Positions 47,789 to 57,216 of a DNA stretch of 64,000 bases are shown in pieces; within the stretch, counting starts at the first letter, position 1, and each line of letters begins with the position of its first letter. Location of the stretch: the NCBI GenBank assembly GCA_004554775.1, contig SFKI01000002.1, positions 62,001-126,000 of the forward strand, read 5' to 3'. The stretch is from Subdoligranulum variabile. Lineage in GTDB: Bacteria > Bacillota > Clostridia > Oscillospirales > Ruminococcaceae. The notes beneath the pieces were generated by a model. It saw only the letters and a program-made list of their open reading frames with translations, had not been told where the DNA came from and did no database searches. The translations under genes were made by a program, and so were the position numbers.

Positions 47789-48580
47789 TCAAAACTCGAT
47801 GTACGGGCTGATATCGTTGCGCTCCTGCGCCTGGATCAGCACATCGCGCCCCGGCTGGATACCGGCGGCCAGCAGTACATTGTAAACGGTGGTCAGCGCC
47901 AACTCGGGCGAGTTGTTCGTCTGGCTCAGATGGCATAACGCAAACTTTTTGCAGCCCTCCTGGATCAGATCAAGAATCTCGGCGGCGCAGGCTTTGTTGT
48001 CCAGATGGCCGCGGTCGCTGGCAATCCGCTGCTTTAAGTAGTAAGGGTACGGCCCGCCGTGCAGGCTGAATGCATCATAGTTGGCCTCTAGCGCGACAAG
48101 GTCGCAGCCCATCAGATTGTCCTGCACCACGGGGGTCAGGACGCCCAGGTCGGTGGCAATGGCCATGTGGCGGCCGTTCGGGGTCTCGATACGGTAGCCG
48201 CAGCAGGGAACGTCGTGGCTGGTGGGAAAAGAACTGACCTTGAACGGCCCGATATCAAACGCATGCCCGCCATCCATGGCGGTGGTCTCAACGGCCGGGG
48301 GCAGCGTACTGCGGGAATCCAGTGCATCCAGTGTATCGGCGCTGCTGTATACGGGAATGGGATACTTTTTCAAAAAAGTATCCAGCCCGGCCACGTGGTC
48401 AGAATGCTCGTGCGTGATCAGGATACCGGCACAGTCGCTGATGGCAAGATCCAGGCGGCGCAGCGCGGTCAGTGTGGTGCGGCAGCTTTTGCCCATATCC
48501 ACCAGCAGGTATTCGTTCCCCTCCCGGATCAGACCGCAGTTGCCCGACGAGCCGGAGTACAGGGTGGTAAATAAAGCCAT
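47789..48580 (-). CDS. walJ: MBL-fold metallohydrolase, WalJ/YycJ type
   Basis: 263 residues. Metal motif THEHSDHVAGLD near residue 57, SGNCGLIREGNEYLLVDMG at the N-terminus. WalJ-type nucleases affect cell wall and DNA replication links in Firmicutes. It and rlmH (11 bases downstream) are adjacent as in B. subtilis, but walK/walR are not here. Confidence 0.85.
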   Translation of the reverse strand: MALFTTLYSGSSGNCGLIREGNEYLLVDMGKSCRTTLTALRRLDLAISDCAGILITHEHSDHVAGLDTFLKKYPIPVYSSADTLDALDSRSTLPPAVETTAMDGGHAFDIGPFKVSSFPTSHDVPCCGYRIETPNGRHMAIATDLGVLTPVVQDNLMGCDLVALEANYDAFSLHGGPYPYYLKQRIASDRGHLDNKACAAEILDLIQEGCKKFALCHLSQTNNSPELALTTVYNVLLAAGIQPGRDVLIQAQERNDISPYIEF

Positions 48581-48610
48581 GTGTGTTTCCTCAAGTTCAG
48601 TCCAGAAAAA

Positions 48611-48632
48611 ATGGGTCGCAAAAGCGACCCAT
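48611..48632 (-). terminator. Terminator after murA
   Basis: A 9-bp perfect stem (48611-48619 with 48624-48632), 4-base loop, TTTTTTC on the minus strand. Confidence 0.85.
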
Positions 48633-48645
48633 AAAGGATGTACGG

Positions 48646-49929
48646 TTACATTGCCCGCGAAATACTGTTGGCGGGGATCTCTACGCGGCGAATATCCGCG
48701 CCGATCTGTTGCAGCTTTTCTACAATATTTTCATAGCCACGCTCAATGTGGATGGTCTCGTCAATCTCGCTGACGCCGTTGGCCGCGAGTGCGGCAACAA
48801 CCATGGCGGCACCGGCACGCAGGTCGGTGGCACGCAGCGGCGCGGGACGCAGCTCTTTAATGCCCTCAATGACTGCGACCTGGCCGTCCACCTGGATGTT
48901 GGCCCCCATGTGGACCAGCTCGTCCACATAGCGGAAGCGATTCTCCCAGATGCCCTCGGTGACGATGGAAGTGCCGTCGGCCAGCGTCAGCAGTGCGGTC
49001 ATCAGCGGCTGCATATCGGTCGGGAAACCGGGATGCGGCATCGTCTTGACTTTCAGCGGGTGCAGCGCACCGGTGCGGGTAATGCGCAGTGCGTCGTCAT
49101 ACTCCTGAATCGTGCAGCCTGCGGCCCGCAGCTTGGCAGTGATCGGCTCCAGATGCTTCGGGATGATGTTGTGCAGCGTTACATCGCCCTTGGTGATGGC
49201 GGCGGCAACCATGTAGCTGCCAGCCTCGATCTGATCCGGGATGATGGAATAGTTGCAGCCGTGCATTTTTTTGACGCCGTGAATCTTGATAACATCGGTA
49301 CCGGCACCGTGCACGTCGGCACCCATCATGTTCAGAAAGTTGGCAAGATCCACGATGTGCGGCTCACGGGCGACGTTTTCCAGCACGGTCGTGCCCTCGG
49401 CCAGCACAGCAGCCAGCATGGCGTTCATCGTAGCGCCGACGGAAACGGTGTCAAAAAAGACATGTGCGCCGACAAGGTGGTCGGCCTTGACATGGATCTG
49501 GCCGTATTCCACCGAGTCCTCAGCCCCAAAGGCTGTGAAAGCCTTCAGGTGCTGGTCGATGGGACGAGGGCCGAGATTACAGCCGCCAGGCATAGCGACC
49601 TGGCCCGCCCCAAAGCGGCCCAGCAGCGCGCCCAAAAAGTAGTAGCTGGCCCGCATCTGGCGGGAAAGCTCGTTCGATACCTCGGTGCAGTCAATATGGG
49701 TGGTGTCAATCTCGTAGGTGCTGCGGCTGACCATGCGGATGCTGGCGCCCAGCTCGCTTAAGATCTGGAGCGAGGCCATCACATCGCTGATGCAGGGCAG
49801 GTTTTCAATCAGGCATTTATCGGCGGCTAGAATGGTAGCCGGCAAAATGGCTACGGCAGCATTTTTTGCGCCGCCAATATTTACATCGCCTTGCAGCGGG
49901 GTTCCCCCGCGTATCACGAATTTTTCCAA
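48646..49929 (-). CDS. murA: UDP-N-acetylglucosamine 1-carboxyvinyltransferase
   Basis: 427 residues. Tandem EPSP-synthase-like folds; GGCNLGPRPIDQHLKAF includes the reactive Cys that fosfomycin attacks, and GGTPLQGDVNIGGAKNAAVAILPATIL is the conserved start. The start is TTG 49929 with AAAGGAG 8 bases upstream; an earlier ATG would add 19 residues not in the family. First step of peptidoglycan synthesis. Confidence 0.95.
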   Translation of the reverse strand: MEKFVIRGGTPLQGDVNIGGAKNAAVAILPATILAADKCLIENLPCISDVMASLQILSELGASIRMVSRSTYEIDTTHIDCTEVSNELSRQMRASYYFLGALLGRFGAGQVAMPGGCNLGPRPIDQHLKAFTAFGAEDSVEYGQIHVKADHLVGAHVFFDTVSVGATMNAMLAAVLAEGTTVLENVAREPHIVDLANFLNMMGADVHGAGTDVIKIHGVKKMHGCNYSIIPDQIEAGSYMVAAAITKGDVTLHNIIPKHLEPITAKLRAAGCTIQEYDDALRITRTGALHPLKVKTMPHPGFPTDMQPLMTALLTLADGTSIVTEGIWENRFRYVDELVHMGANIQVDGQVAVIEGIKELRPAPLRATDLRAGAAMVVAALAANGVSEIDETIHIERGYENIVEKLQQIGADIRRVEIPANSISRAM

Positions 49930-50004
49930 GTGTAGCTCTCCTTTGTGCAGGTGCGGCCTAGCATCCCTCTTGCCAAGGTAAGGCACCCATGCGCACTTTC
50001 ATAC

Positions 50005-50033
50005 ATTATACACTATTTTGTGGCATTTGAAAA
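50005..50033 (-). promoter_or_regulatory. Promoter of murA
   Basis: Minus strand TTTTCA (50033-50028), 17 bases, TATAAT (50010-50005). Confidence 0.65.
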
Positions 50034-50073
50034 GTAGGGCACAAGACATTTGCAAAATATTTGTGAAAAGCTG

Positions 50074-50099
50074 TTGCAGGCACAAGATGTGCGCTGCAA
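50074..50099 (-). terminator. Possible terminator after the M23 gene
   Basis: TTGCAG/CTGCAA plus GCAC/GTGC stem (50074-50099); the U run is short (CTTTTC), so termination may be weak. Confidence 0.4.
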
Positions 50100-50120
50100 A
50101 TTTGTGGATTCTGTCAGAAA

Positions 50121-51893
50121 TCACATGCCGCCGAACAACGTCTGAGCACTGAACAGGACATTGTTATAATACATCTCAAAGTGGCAGTGGTTGCCGGTAG
50201 AGTTGCCGGTGGAGCCGACCTCGCCGATCTGGTCCATCTTGCTGACGGCCTGGCCTTGGCTGACCAGGATGCGGGACATATGGGCATACAGCGTCTTATA
50301 GCCGTTGCCGTGGTCGATCTCGACATAGTTGCCGTAGGAGTAATGCCAGCCGGCGGCAATGACGGTGCCGGAGTCCGAAGCGTAGATCGGGGTGCCGTAA
50401 GCCGCACAGATATCCGCACCGCGGTGGCCATTGCCCATCCAACGGCTAACATATTTGTAACCGGGCACGGGCCAGACGAACGAACCGGAGCCGAGCTTGG
50501 CGACCATGCCATTTTTCAGCTTGGTGCCGGTGACGGTGATCTGGGAGACGGGCTCCTGCAACACGTTGTACGAGACAGCCTGGCGGTCCGTGACCTGGCC
50601 GTCGATCATCGTGATTTCATAGGTGACATCTTCCAGACCGTCCACGCCCTCTTGCAGAACGACGGTCTTGCCGAAATCATACTCATCCGACTCGGATTTT
50701 TCGGTGCTGAACGGGATGGCGACGGTCTCGGTCTCGCGCTGCACGACCTTGACTTGCAGCAGCTCGGCCGAGGAAGCACCCGTCAGCAGTTCAGTCCCCG
50801 CCGGGATCTCCTGGTCAAGCGTCAGCAGCTCGGGGTTCATCTGGGCCAGCGAGTCAAAGGTGACACCGGTCGTATCGACCACGCTCTGCACGGTGTCGCC
50901 ATCCACAGCGGTATAGGTGTGGATACCGGCACCCTCGTTCAATGCTGTGATGACATCACTGTAGGACATGATGGATTCTTGCAGGTAAACACCGTCCAGC
51001 AGGCGGATATCGTGTACAAAATCGGTGTGAATGGACGAATCCATGTCGTTTTCAAAAGGGGACTTGATGCTTTCCAGGTAGGTGCGCAGGTGGTCGCCCT
51101 CGGTGGTGACAAAGCGCAGCGAGCCGTCAATGTAGACAGCGGTACCGTCGACGATTTCGTCGCTGGCGGTCTGCAGGATGGCGTTGGCAATTTCGCTTTC
51201 GGTCATTGTATCGCCGGAAATTGCCAGGCTGTAGGTGGGCGAAACTTCCCACTGAGTGTCCGGCACGGACGCGCCAGCCTCTTGCAGCATGGTTTTGGCT
51301 GTATTGATACGGGACTGCACATCCTCGCGGGCATTTTCAAAAATCTGCTCGCTGGCCACATAGCCGACACTTTCCCCGTTGACCTGGACGTTCAGCACAA
51401 AGCGCAGGCTCAGGCCGTTGCGGACGATGACGATGAGTACCGCCGCCGCAACAGCAGGCAGCACGTAGGTGATGGCGTTCCAAAGCAGGGTATAATATTT
51501 GCGGATGCCGCTGCAGAAATACGCCTTTTTGGCGGCGCGGATCTGGTCACTGCCCGCGTCGGAAAGCTCCTGCGGCAGCTCGCGGATATGGCGGATACCG
51601 GAAGCCAGCCGGGTGAACGGGCTGATGAGATCCTCGCAGAAGGTGATGATGCCCAGCAGGACCGGGCGCAGCACGACCAGCAGCAGGTTGCCAAGGGTCG
51701 AGAAGATGCCCTTGACAACAGCGTGGGCTTTGCGGTAGGCGCACACAAAAACGTACTCCACCCAGAAGCCATACATGTACAACAGGTTGCCAATCAGGTT
51801 GCTGCGGGAAGTATGCGCCTTGCGAGCGCTGGCGGACGACGGTCCACGATGATTTTTCTTTTTGCCTTTTTTGTCAATTTGCGCGGAATTCAA
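50121..51893 (-). CDS. Membrane-anchored LysM-G5-M23 peptidoglycan endopeptidase
   Basis: 590 residues. Order: basic N-terminus, hydrophobic segments (about 35-85), a main membrane helix (139-158), an extracytoplasmic region, LysM (HTYTAVDGDTVQSVVDTTGVTF...LNP-like), G5 domain (VKVVQRETETVAIPF...QAVSYNVLQEPVSQITVTGTK), and C-terminal M23 with HRGADI (about 489), AHMS and HCHFE (about 570), all zinc ligands present. It should cut peptide crosslinks outside the membrane. The start looks like TTG 51893 after AAAGGAG; no ATG is available until inside the hydrophobic segment at about residue 40. Similar proteins act in growth or sporulation. Confidence 0.85.
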   Translation of the reverse strand: MNSAQIDKKGKKKNHRGPSSASARKAHTSRSNLIGNLLYMYGFWVEYVFVCAYRKAHAVVKGIFSTLGNLLLVVLRPVLLGIITFCEDLISPFTRLASGIRHIRELPQELSDAGSDQIRAAKKAYFCSGIRKYYTLLWNAITYVLPAVAAAVLIVIVRNGLSLRFVLNVQVNGESVGYVASEQIFENAREDVQSRINTAKTMLQEAGASVPDTQWEVSPTYSLAISGDTMTESEIANAILQTASDEIVDGTAVYIDGSLRFVTTEGDHLRTYLESIKSPFENDMDSSIHTDFVHDIRLLDGVYLQESIMSYSDVITALNEGAGIHTYTAVDGDTVQSVVDTTGVTFDSLAQMNPELLTLDQEIPAGTELLTGASSAELLQVKVVQRETETVAIPFSTEKSESDEYDFGKTVVLQEGVDGLEDVTYEITMIDGQVTDRQAVSYNVLQEPVSQITVTGTKLKNGMVAKLGSGSFVWPVPGYKYVSRWMGNGHRGADICAAYGTPIYASDSGTVIAAGWHYSYGNYVEIDHGNGYKTLYAHMSRILVSQGQAVSKMDQIGEVGSTGNSTGNHCHFEMYYNNVLFSAQTLFGGM

Positions 51894-51958
51894 AATCTTG
51901 CTGCTCCTTTTAGATGACCGAAAAAGGTCGATGCAAAGTTGATTGTGCAGTGTTATCC

Positions 51959-52861
51959 TTAAAGCTTTTGCAGGTCCCAGCCGCTGAGAAGCCCCTCGCT
52001 GCGGGCAAGCGCTGCCATGTCCGGCGGCAGGGCACTCTGGATGCGGATGGCCTGCTTGCTGACCGGGTGGGCAAAGCGCAGCACGGCGCAGTGCAGGGCG
52101 TGCCGGGGCAGGATACTGTCCGAGCCGCCGTACAGGGTATCCCCCGCCAGCGGATGGCCAATGTAGGCCATGTGCACACGAATCTGGTGTGTACGGCCCG
52201 TGCAAGGCGTGCAGGCAACCAGGCTGTGCCCCGTGCCGACAGCCAGTACGGTATATTTTGTCAGGCTGTATTTGCCGTCCACCCGCACGCAGCGGCCGAT
52301 GATGGAATCACCACGGCGCGCAATGGGGGCTTCGACTTCACCGGGACCCGGCGGCAAGCAGCCCTGCACGATGGCAAGATAGCATTTTTGGGCACTGTCA
52401 GCCAGAAGTGGTGCGGCAAAAGCGTTTTGCGCACAAAGGACCAGACCACTGGTGTTTTTGTCGATGCGGTTGACCGGGCGAAATACACCGATCCTGCCCT
52501 GCTTCTGCAAATAATACAGCCAGCCATTGGCAAGCGTGCCGTCCGGGTAATTCAAGGTGGGATGTACAGCGATACCGGCGGGCTTTTCCAGCACAGCGGC
52601 AAACTCGTCCTCGTACGCAACAGTAAACGGGACAGGCTGCGGCGTAACACTGGTCGGCGGCTCCGGCGGCAGAGCAAAGGTAATCTGTTGGCCGGTATGC
52701 ACGGGCCGATCGGTATGGAGGGGGGCTCCATCGGCAAAGAAGCCATCGCCATTGTATTTAACGGATTTGATCAGACCGGCGGTGACACCCTGCGTGCGCA
52801 GGAAGATCCCCAGCCGTTGACCGTCCGCTGAGGGAGGAACGATATAACGCAGAACGGTCAA
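51959..52861 (-). CDS. RluA family pseudouridine synthase (second copy)
   Basis: 300 residues. VLEKPAGIAVHPTLNY, NRIDKNTSGLVLCAQN (catalytic Asp), KCYLAIVQG and TGRTHQIRVHMAYIGHPLAGD. The S4 domain is present in part (ADGQRLGIFLRTQGVTAGLIKSVKYNGDGFF). Start TTG 52861 after GGGGAGGG with 8-base spacing; the longer ATG frame would add 46 residues without family support. Target base unknown. Confidence 0.9.
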   Translation of the reverse strand: MTVLRYIVPPSADGQRLGIFLRTQGVTAGLIKSVKYNGDGFFADGAPLHTDRPVHTGQQITFALPPEPPTSVTPQPVPFTVAYEDEFAAVLEKPAGIAVHPTLNYPDGTLANGWLYYLQKQGRIGVFRPVNRIDKNTSGLVLCAQNAFAAPLLADSAQKCYLAIVQGCLPPGPGEVEAPIARRGDSIIGRCVRVDGKYSLTKYTVLAVGTGHSLVACTPCTGRTHQIRVHMAYIGHPLAGDTLYGGSDSILPRHALHCAVLRFAHPVSKQAIRIQSALPPDMAALARSEGLLSGWDLQKL

Positions 52862-52971
52862 AAATAGGCCCTCCCCGGTTGAATACTGCAAAGTATGTGT
52901 GCAACTTGTACACCCATACTTTGGTATTATACCACAAAGAAAAGCCGGATGCAAACCCCAATGTCTGGAAT

Positions 52972-53008
52972 AAAAAAGCCGCCCCTGCCAAAACGGCAAC
53001 GGCGGCTT
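52972..53008 (-). terminator. Terminator of the biotin carboxyltransferase operon
   Basis: An 8-bp GC stem (52976-52983 with 53001-53008) with an inner GCC/GGC and TTTTTTA on the minus strand. Confidence 0.8.
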
Positions 53009-53021
53009 AAAAGAGACTTAA

Positions 53022-54431
53022 TTAGACGGGATGAGACTTGTTTTCGTAGTCAGCGTGCAAGGCATCGACACCTTGCAGGCGGGCATTGCGCTTCTCGAAA
53101 AACTTGGGCGCGACCTGCGGGAACATGGCGTAGGTCAAGACGTCTTCTTCCTGAATGGCGTACTTGGAGGCCTCGGCCTTCAGTTTTTCCATCTCGGGCT
53201 CCAGCGTGTCGGCAAAGCGGCAGGTGATGGGCTCCTCGCCCTTCAGGATAAAGTCGCTGAACTCTTTCTTGATGGGAGCGGGAGTTTTGCCGTAATCGCC
53301 ATGAACCAGGCCCTTGAACTCCTTGGTGACCATCTTGTAGCGCTCACCCATGATGACGTTAAAGACGGCCTGGGTGCCAACGATCTGGCTGGTCGGGGTG
53401 ACCAGCGGCGGATAACCGGCATCCTCACGCACGCGGGGGATCTCCTCCAGAACATCCTGGAGCTTATCTTCCTTACCGGCGTCCTTCAGCTGCTTGAGCA
53501 TGTTGGAGAACATGCCGCCCGGCACCTGATACAGCAGGGTGTTGGCATCAACGCCCAGGGACTTCTGATTGATCTGGCCGTTGGCGATATACTTCTCGCG
53601 CAGCTTGTTGAAGTAAGCGCGGACAACATTCAGCTGGTTCAGATCCAGACCGGTGTCATAGTCGGTACCCTGCAGGGCAGCGACAAGGCTCTCGGTCGGC
53701 ATATGGGAAGTGCCCAGAGCCAAGGGGCTCATAGCGGTATCGACGATATCAGCGCCAGCCTCGATGCCCTTCAGGATGGACATGGAAGCCAGACCGGCAG
53801 TGTAATGGCTGTGGATATCCACGGGGATCTTGATGGTCTTTTTCAACTCAGAGACCAAATCGGCGCAGGTATAGGGCTTCAGCAGACCAGCCATATCCTT
53901 GATGCAGATGGAGTCAGCGCCCATCTCCTCGAGGGTCTTGGCGTAGTTGGCGAAATACTCGTTATTATGTACAGGGCTCAGGGTGTAGCTGATGCAGGCC
54001 TGGACATGAGCACCCTCTTTGTTGGCAGCCTTAATGGCAGTCTGCAAGTTGCGGGGGTCGTTCAGGGCGTCGAAAATACGGATAACGTCGATGCCGTTGG
54101 CGACGGACTTCTGTACGAAATACTCGACAGCGTCGTCAGCGTAGGGACGGTAACCCAGCATGTTCTGGCCGCGGAACAGCATCTGCAACTTCTGATGGGG
54201 CAACTCTTTGCGCAGGATGCGCAGGCGCTCCCACGGGTCTTCATCCAGGAAACGGATGCAGGAGTCGAACGTAGCGCCGCCCCAGCACTCAACAGAGAAA
54301 TACGGAATCTTGTCCATCTCGGGCAAGATCGGGCGCATCTCGTCCATCGTCATACGGGTAGCAAGCAGGGACTGGTGCGCATCGCGCAGAACGACCTCGG
54401 TGATTTTAATAGGTTTCTTAGCCAATGTCAT
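53022..54431 (-). CDS. Biotin-dependent carboxyltransferase, OadA/5S type, without biotin domain
   Basis: 469 residues. TEVVLRDAHQSLLATRM, VECWGGATFDSCIRFL, FRGQNMLGY, SICIKDMAGLL (the Lys that can be carbamylated) and IPVDIHSHYTAGLASM are the pyruvate/oxaloacetate carboxyltransferase motifs. The protein stops before the biotinyl domain found in full OadA, and that domain is encoded by the next gene upstream. This matches transcarboxylase 5S or pyruvate carboxylase subunit B. Substrate pyruvate/oxaloacetate is expected. Confidence 0.9.
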   Translation of the reverse strand: MTLAKKPIKITEVVLRDAHQSLLATRMTMDEMRPILPEMDKIPYFSVECWGGATFDSCIRFLDEDPWERLRILRKELPHQKLQMLFRGQNMLGYRPYADDAVEYFVQKSVANGIDVIRIFDALNDPRNLQTAIKAANKEGAHVQACISYTLSPVHNNEYFANYAKTLEEMGADSICIKDMAGLLKPYTCADLVSELKKTIKIPVDIHSHYTAGLASMSILKGIEAGADIVDTAMSPLALGTSHMPTESLVAALQGTDYDTGLDLNQLNVVRAYFNKLREKYIANGQINQKSLGVDANTLLYQVPGGMFSNMLKQLKDAGKEDKLQDVLEEIPRVREDAGYPPLVTPTSQIVGTQAVFNVIMGERYKMVTKEFKGLVHGDYGKTPAPIKKEFSDFILKGEEPITCRFADTLEPEMEKLKAEASKYAIQEEDVLTYAMFPQVAPKFFEKRNARLQGVDALHADYENKSHPV

Positions 54432-54445
54432 TCACCTGCCCTTTC

Positions 54446-54823
54446 TTAGTTCATGGTGCAGAGCAGATCGCCAGAGTTGACGACATCGCCCTTGCGCACA
54501 TTCACACTGGCAACGGTGCCGTCCTGCGGTGCGCTAATCTCGTTCTCCATCTTCATGGCTTCAAGGATGAGCAGGGTGTCGCCAGCCTTGACAGAGTCAC
54601 CGGCCTTGACCTTGACGTCCAGGATGTTGCCAGGCATGGGAGCGGTAACGGTGACGGAACCGGCAGCGCCAGCGGGGGCGGCAGGAGCAGCGGGAGCGGC
54701 AGCCGGAGCAGGGGCAGCGGCGGGAGCAGCAGCAACAGGAGCGGAAGCAGCGGCAGCACCGGTGCCTTCTTCGACGGTGACATTATAAGCAACGCCGTTG
54801 ACAGTGACAATCAGGTTTTTCAT
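54446..54823 (-). CDS. Biotin carboxyl carrier protein
   Basis: 125 residues. A short N-terminal fold (MKNLIVTVNGVAYNVTVEEG), a long Ala/Pro linker (about 23-53), and the biotinyl domain with ILEAMKMENEI, whose Lys carries biotin. Smaller than acetyl-CoA carboxylase AccB; fits the 1.3S or gcdC/oad type. It lies between the two transferase genes. Confidence 0.93.
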   Translation of the reverse strand: MKNLIVTVNGVAYNVTVEEGTGAAAASAPVAAAPAAAPAPAAAPAAPAAPAGAAGSVTVTAPMPGNILDVKVKAGDSVKAGDTLLILEAMKMENEISAPQDGTVASVNVRKGDVVNSGDLLCTMN

Positions 54824-54872
54824 AGGAAGATCCTCCTTAAAGATCGTGTCAGTATGTTAGGATAAACGCAGA

Positions 54873-56195
54873 TTACAGCGTGATATTGCCATGCTTCTTA
54901 GCCAGGCGGACGGCGCGCTTGCTGGCCAGCATATCCAGGGCCTGGGCCACGGCGCTGCGGGCAGAAGCAGCATCGGCGACGGCATCGGCGGCACCGTTGG
55001 CAACAGCGGCCTCGGCACTGCAAACGTCCTTGGCGTAGGTAGCGGCCTTTGCCTTGGTAGCGGCAACGATGTTATCAGAAGCGAAGATCTCGTCTTTGTA
55101 CAGGACGGTCACAGCAGCCTCGGGGGCCAGCGGCGCGACGGTGCAGCCCTGCACAGCCACGCGCCAGTCAGCAGAAGCGGCAAAGACGGTGTAAGCGGGG
55201 CCGACGGCCTCACCAGCCAGAACAGCAACCTTGACCGTGGTGGCCTCGGCGTAAACACCGGCCATACGGGCGGCCTGGCGGATACCACCGGCCTGATCAT
55301 CACCCTCACTCTTGCCGAAGCCCTCGGTATTGACGATGGTCACAACGGGGATGCTGTAGGCATCGCACAGGCGGACGAAACGGGCAGCCTTGGCAGTGCA
55401 CTTGTGGCACAGAGCGGCTTTCTCGGTAGCAACGATACCGACGGAGCTGCCGTTGATGGTAGCCAGCGCGGTAACGATGTTCTTGCCGTAACCCTTGTAC
55501 AGCTCAACAGCGCTGTCCTCGTCAGCCAGGGCGGCGACGGCGTCAGCGGCGGTGTACTTGGCGGTGTTCAGCGCAGCGGAAGGAGCGCTGAAGTCGAACA
55601 GCGCCGGGCCAGACAGATTGTTGGCGGGCAGCAGGGCGGCGATAGAAGCAGCCTGCTTGGCGGCGGCAACGACATCGGCGGCGGTCACGGCGGCAACGCC
55701 TGCCTTGGCGGCGAATGCGGCGGAACCGGCGTTGGCGACCTTGTCCTCAGCGTTGAACGGGGCGTTCAGGAACAGCTCGGCGCCCTCGGCCATGATGCAC
55801 AGATCGGCAGAAGCGGCGTTGATGGCGTTGGTGCCAGCGCAGGTGCCGGTGATAACAGCAATCTGCGGCACAACACCGGAAACGCGTGCGATCTCAGCGG
55901 TCAGGCGGGCAGTGGCGTTCAGCAATTCCAGGCCACCCTCCAGCTTGGCGCCGGTGGAGTCATAGAACGTGACGACCGGGGCACCGGTCTCGGCGGCCAT
56001 CTCCAGCACGCGGATATTCTTTTCAATATCCTGCACGCCGACGGGGGTGCCGTCCTCAAATACAACGTAGACGCTCTGGCCGTTTGCACTGCCATAAGCG
56101 GCGCTTACTGCACCATCGGTAAACAGCGGAGAATATGCGCCGTCATCAAAAAATGCTGCAAGGATCGTGGCCTTGCTGGGTTTGTTTGCTGCCAT
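54873..56195 (-). CDS. Divergent carboxyl transferase domain protein
   Basis: 440 residues, very Ala-rich. Two crotonase-like halves: GVVPQIAVITGTCAGTNAINAA and FGKSEGDDQAGGIRQAARMAGVYAEATTVKVAVLAGEAVGP, corresponding to the N and C halves of methylmalonyl-CoA decarboxylase alpha/12S. The usual Gly-Gly oxyanion loops are altered (TCAGTN; GEAVGPAY) and the protein is about 70 residues shorter than standard. It probably moves CO2 between biotin and an acyl-CoA, but the acceptor is uncertain. First gene of the operon. Confidence 0.75.
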   Translation of the reverse strand: MAANKPSKATILAAFFDDGAYSPLFTDGAVSAAYGSANGQSVYVVFEDGTPVGVQDIEKNIRVLEMAAETGAPVVTFYDSTGAKLEGGLELLNATARLTAEIARVSGVVPQIAVITGTCAGTNAINAASADLCIMAEGAELFLNAPFNAEDKVANAGSAAFAAKAGVAAVTAADVVAAAKQAASIAALLPANNLSGPALFDFSAPSAALNTAKYTAADAVAALADEDSAVELYKGYGKNIVTALATINGSSVGIVATEKAALCHKCTAKAARFVRLCDAYSIPVVTIVNTEGFGKSEGDDQAGGIRQAARMAGVYAEATTVKVAVLAGEAVGPAYTVFAASADWRVAVQGCTVAPLAPEAAVTVLYKDEIFASDNIVAATKAKAATYAKDVCSAEAAVANGAADAVADAASARSAVAQALDMLASKRAVRLAKKHGNITL

Positions 56196-56268
56196 ACAGC
56201 TTCCTCCCTATTTGTAAAGACTGACTGTTTTTAGTGAAGAACTCACAAAAAATCCGCGATTTAAACTA

Positions 56269-56297
56269 ATTATACTACTTTGTGGAAAAATCTACAA
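56269..56297 (-). promoter_or_regulatory. Promoter of the biotin carboxyltransferase operon
   Basis: Minus strand TTGTAG (56297-56292), 17 bases, TATAAT (56274-56269). The leader of about 68 bases has no clear hairpin. Confidence 0.65.
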
Positions 56298-56383
56298 GTA
56301 GAAAAAGCTATACTTTTTGAAAAAATACACAATTTTTTGTACAAAAAGCCGCTTCCGAGCAACTTTGCACCCTAAATATAGGT

Positions 56384-57193
56384 TTAGTCCTGCTCTTTGC
56401 GGGGGCGCAGCGGGCCGGGGCGGCGGGGTGCTGCGCTGGCCGGAACCTCTGGGCTGCGGCCTTTGCGCTGGGCGGCGTTGCGCAGTGCGTTGATCTCGCT
56501 CTTTTTCAGCTCGCGGTATTCGCCCGGCTGCAGCATGCCCAGCTTGACAGGACCCTCGGCGGTGCGGCGCAGGCGGACGACCTGCAAGCCGACGGCCGAG
56601 CACATGCGGCGAATCTGGCGGTTGCGGCCTTCGTGCAGGGTGATCTCGAGCACAGTACGGCCCGGCTCGTCCACGACGACATGAATCACGCAGGGCTGCG
56701 TCTTGACGCCGTCATCCAGCACGACACCGGAGGACATCTGGATGATCTGCTCCTCGGTGGCGCGGGGGTTGACGGTGACGCGGTAGAGCTTGCCTACCCC
56801 GCCGGACGGATGCGTCAGCAGGTTGATGAAGGCACCATCGTCGGTCATCAGCAAAAGCCCCTCGCTGTCTTTATCCAGGCGGCCCACCGGGCGCAGCATG
56901 GCCGGAACATCAGAGACAAGGTCCATCACGGTCTTGCGGCCGCGGTCATCGGCGCGGGTGGTCAAAAAACCACGCGGTTTGTGCAGCATAATATAGGTAT
57001 ACTGCCGCTTACGTACGATGCGGACGGTTTTGCCGTCGATGGCGACCTTATCATAATCGGGGTCCATCTTGTCACCCAGGCCGACCGGGTGGCCGTTTAC
57101 TTTTACTTTGCCGGCTGCGATCAGGCGCTCCGCCTCACGGCGGGAGCAGATGCCCTGATCGGCCAGCACTTTTTGAACGCGCTGTTCTGCCAT
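56384..57193 (-). CDS. rluB: 23S rRNA pseudouridine synthase, RluB/RsuA family
   Basis: 269 residues. N-terminal S4 domain (VQKVLADQGICSRREAERLIAAGKVKVNG), catalytic GRLDKDSEGLLLMTDDG and ITLHEGRNRQIRRMCSAVG. The C-terminus is a basic Pro/Arg tail. Last gene of the S2P-scpAB-ytfI-ytfJ-rluB cluster. Confidence 0.93.
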   Translation of the reverse strand: MAEQRVQKVLADQGICSRREAERLIAAGKVKVNGHPVGLGDKMDPDYDKVAIDGKTVRIVRKRQYTYIMLHKPRGFLTTRADDRGRKTVMDLVSDVPAMLRPVGRLDKDSEGLLLMTDDGAFINLLTHPSGGVGKLYRVTVNPRATEEQIIQMSSGVVLDDGVKTQPCVIHVVVDEPGRTVLEITLHEGRNRQIRRMCSAVGLQVVRLRRTAEGPVKLGMLQPGEYRELKKSEINALRNAAQRKGRSPEVPASAAPRRPGPLRPRKEQD

Positions 57194-57216
57194 GCTTACT
57201 CCTTATTTCTTTGTGG

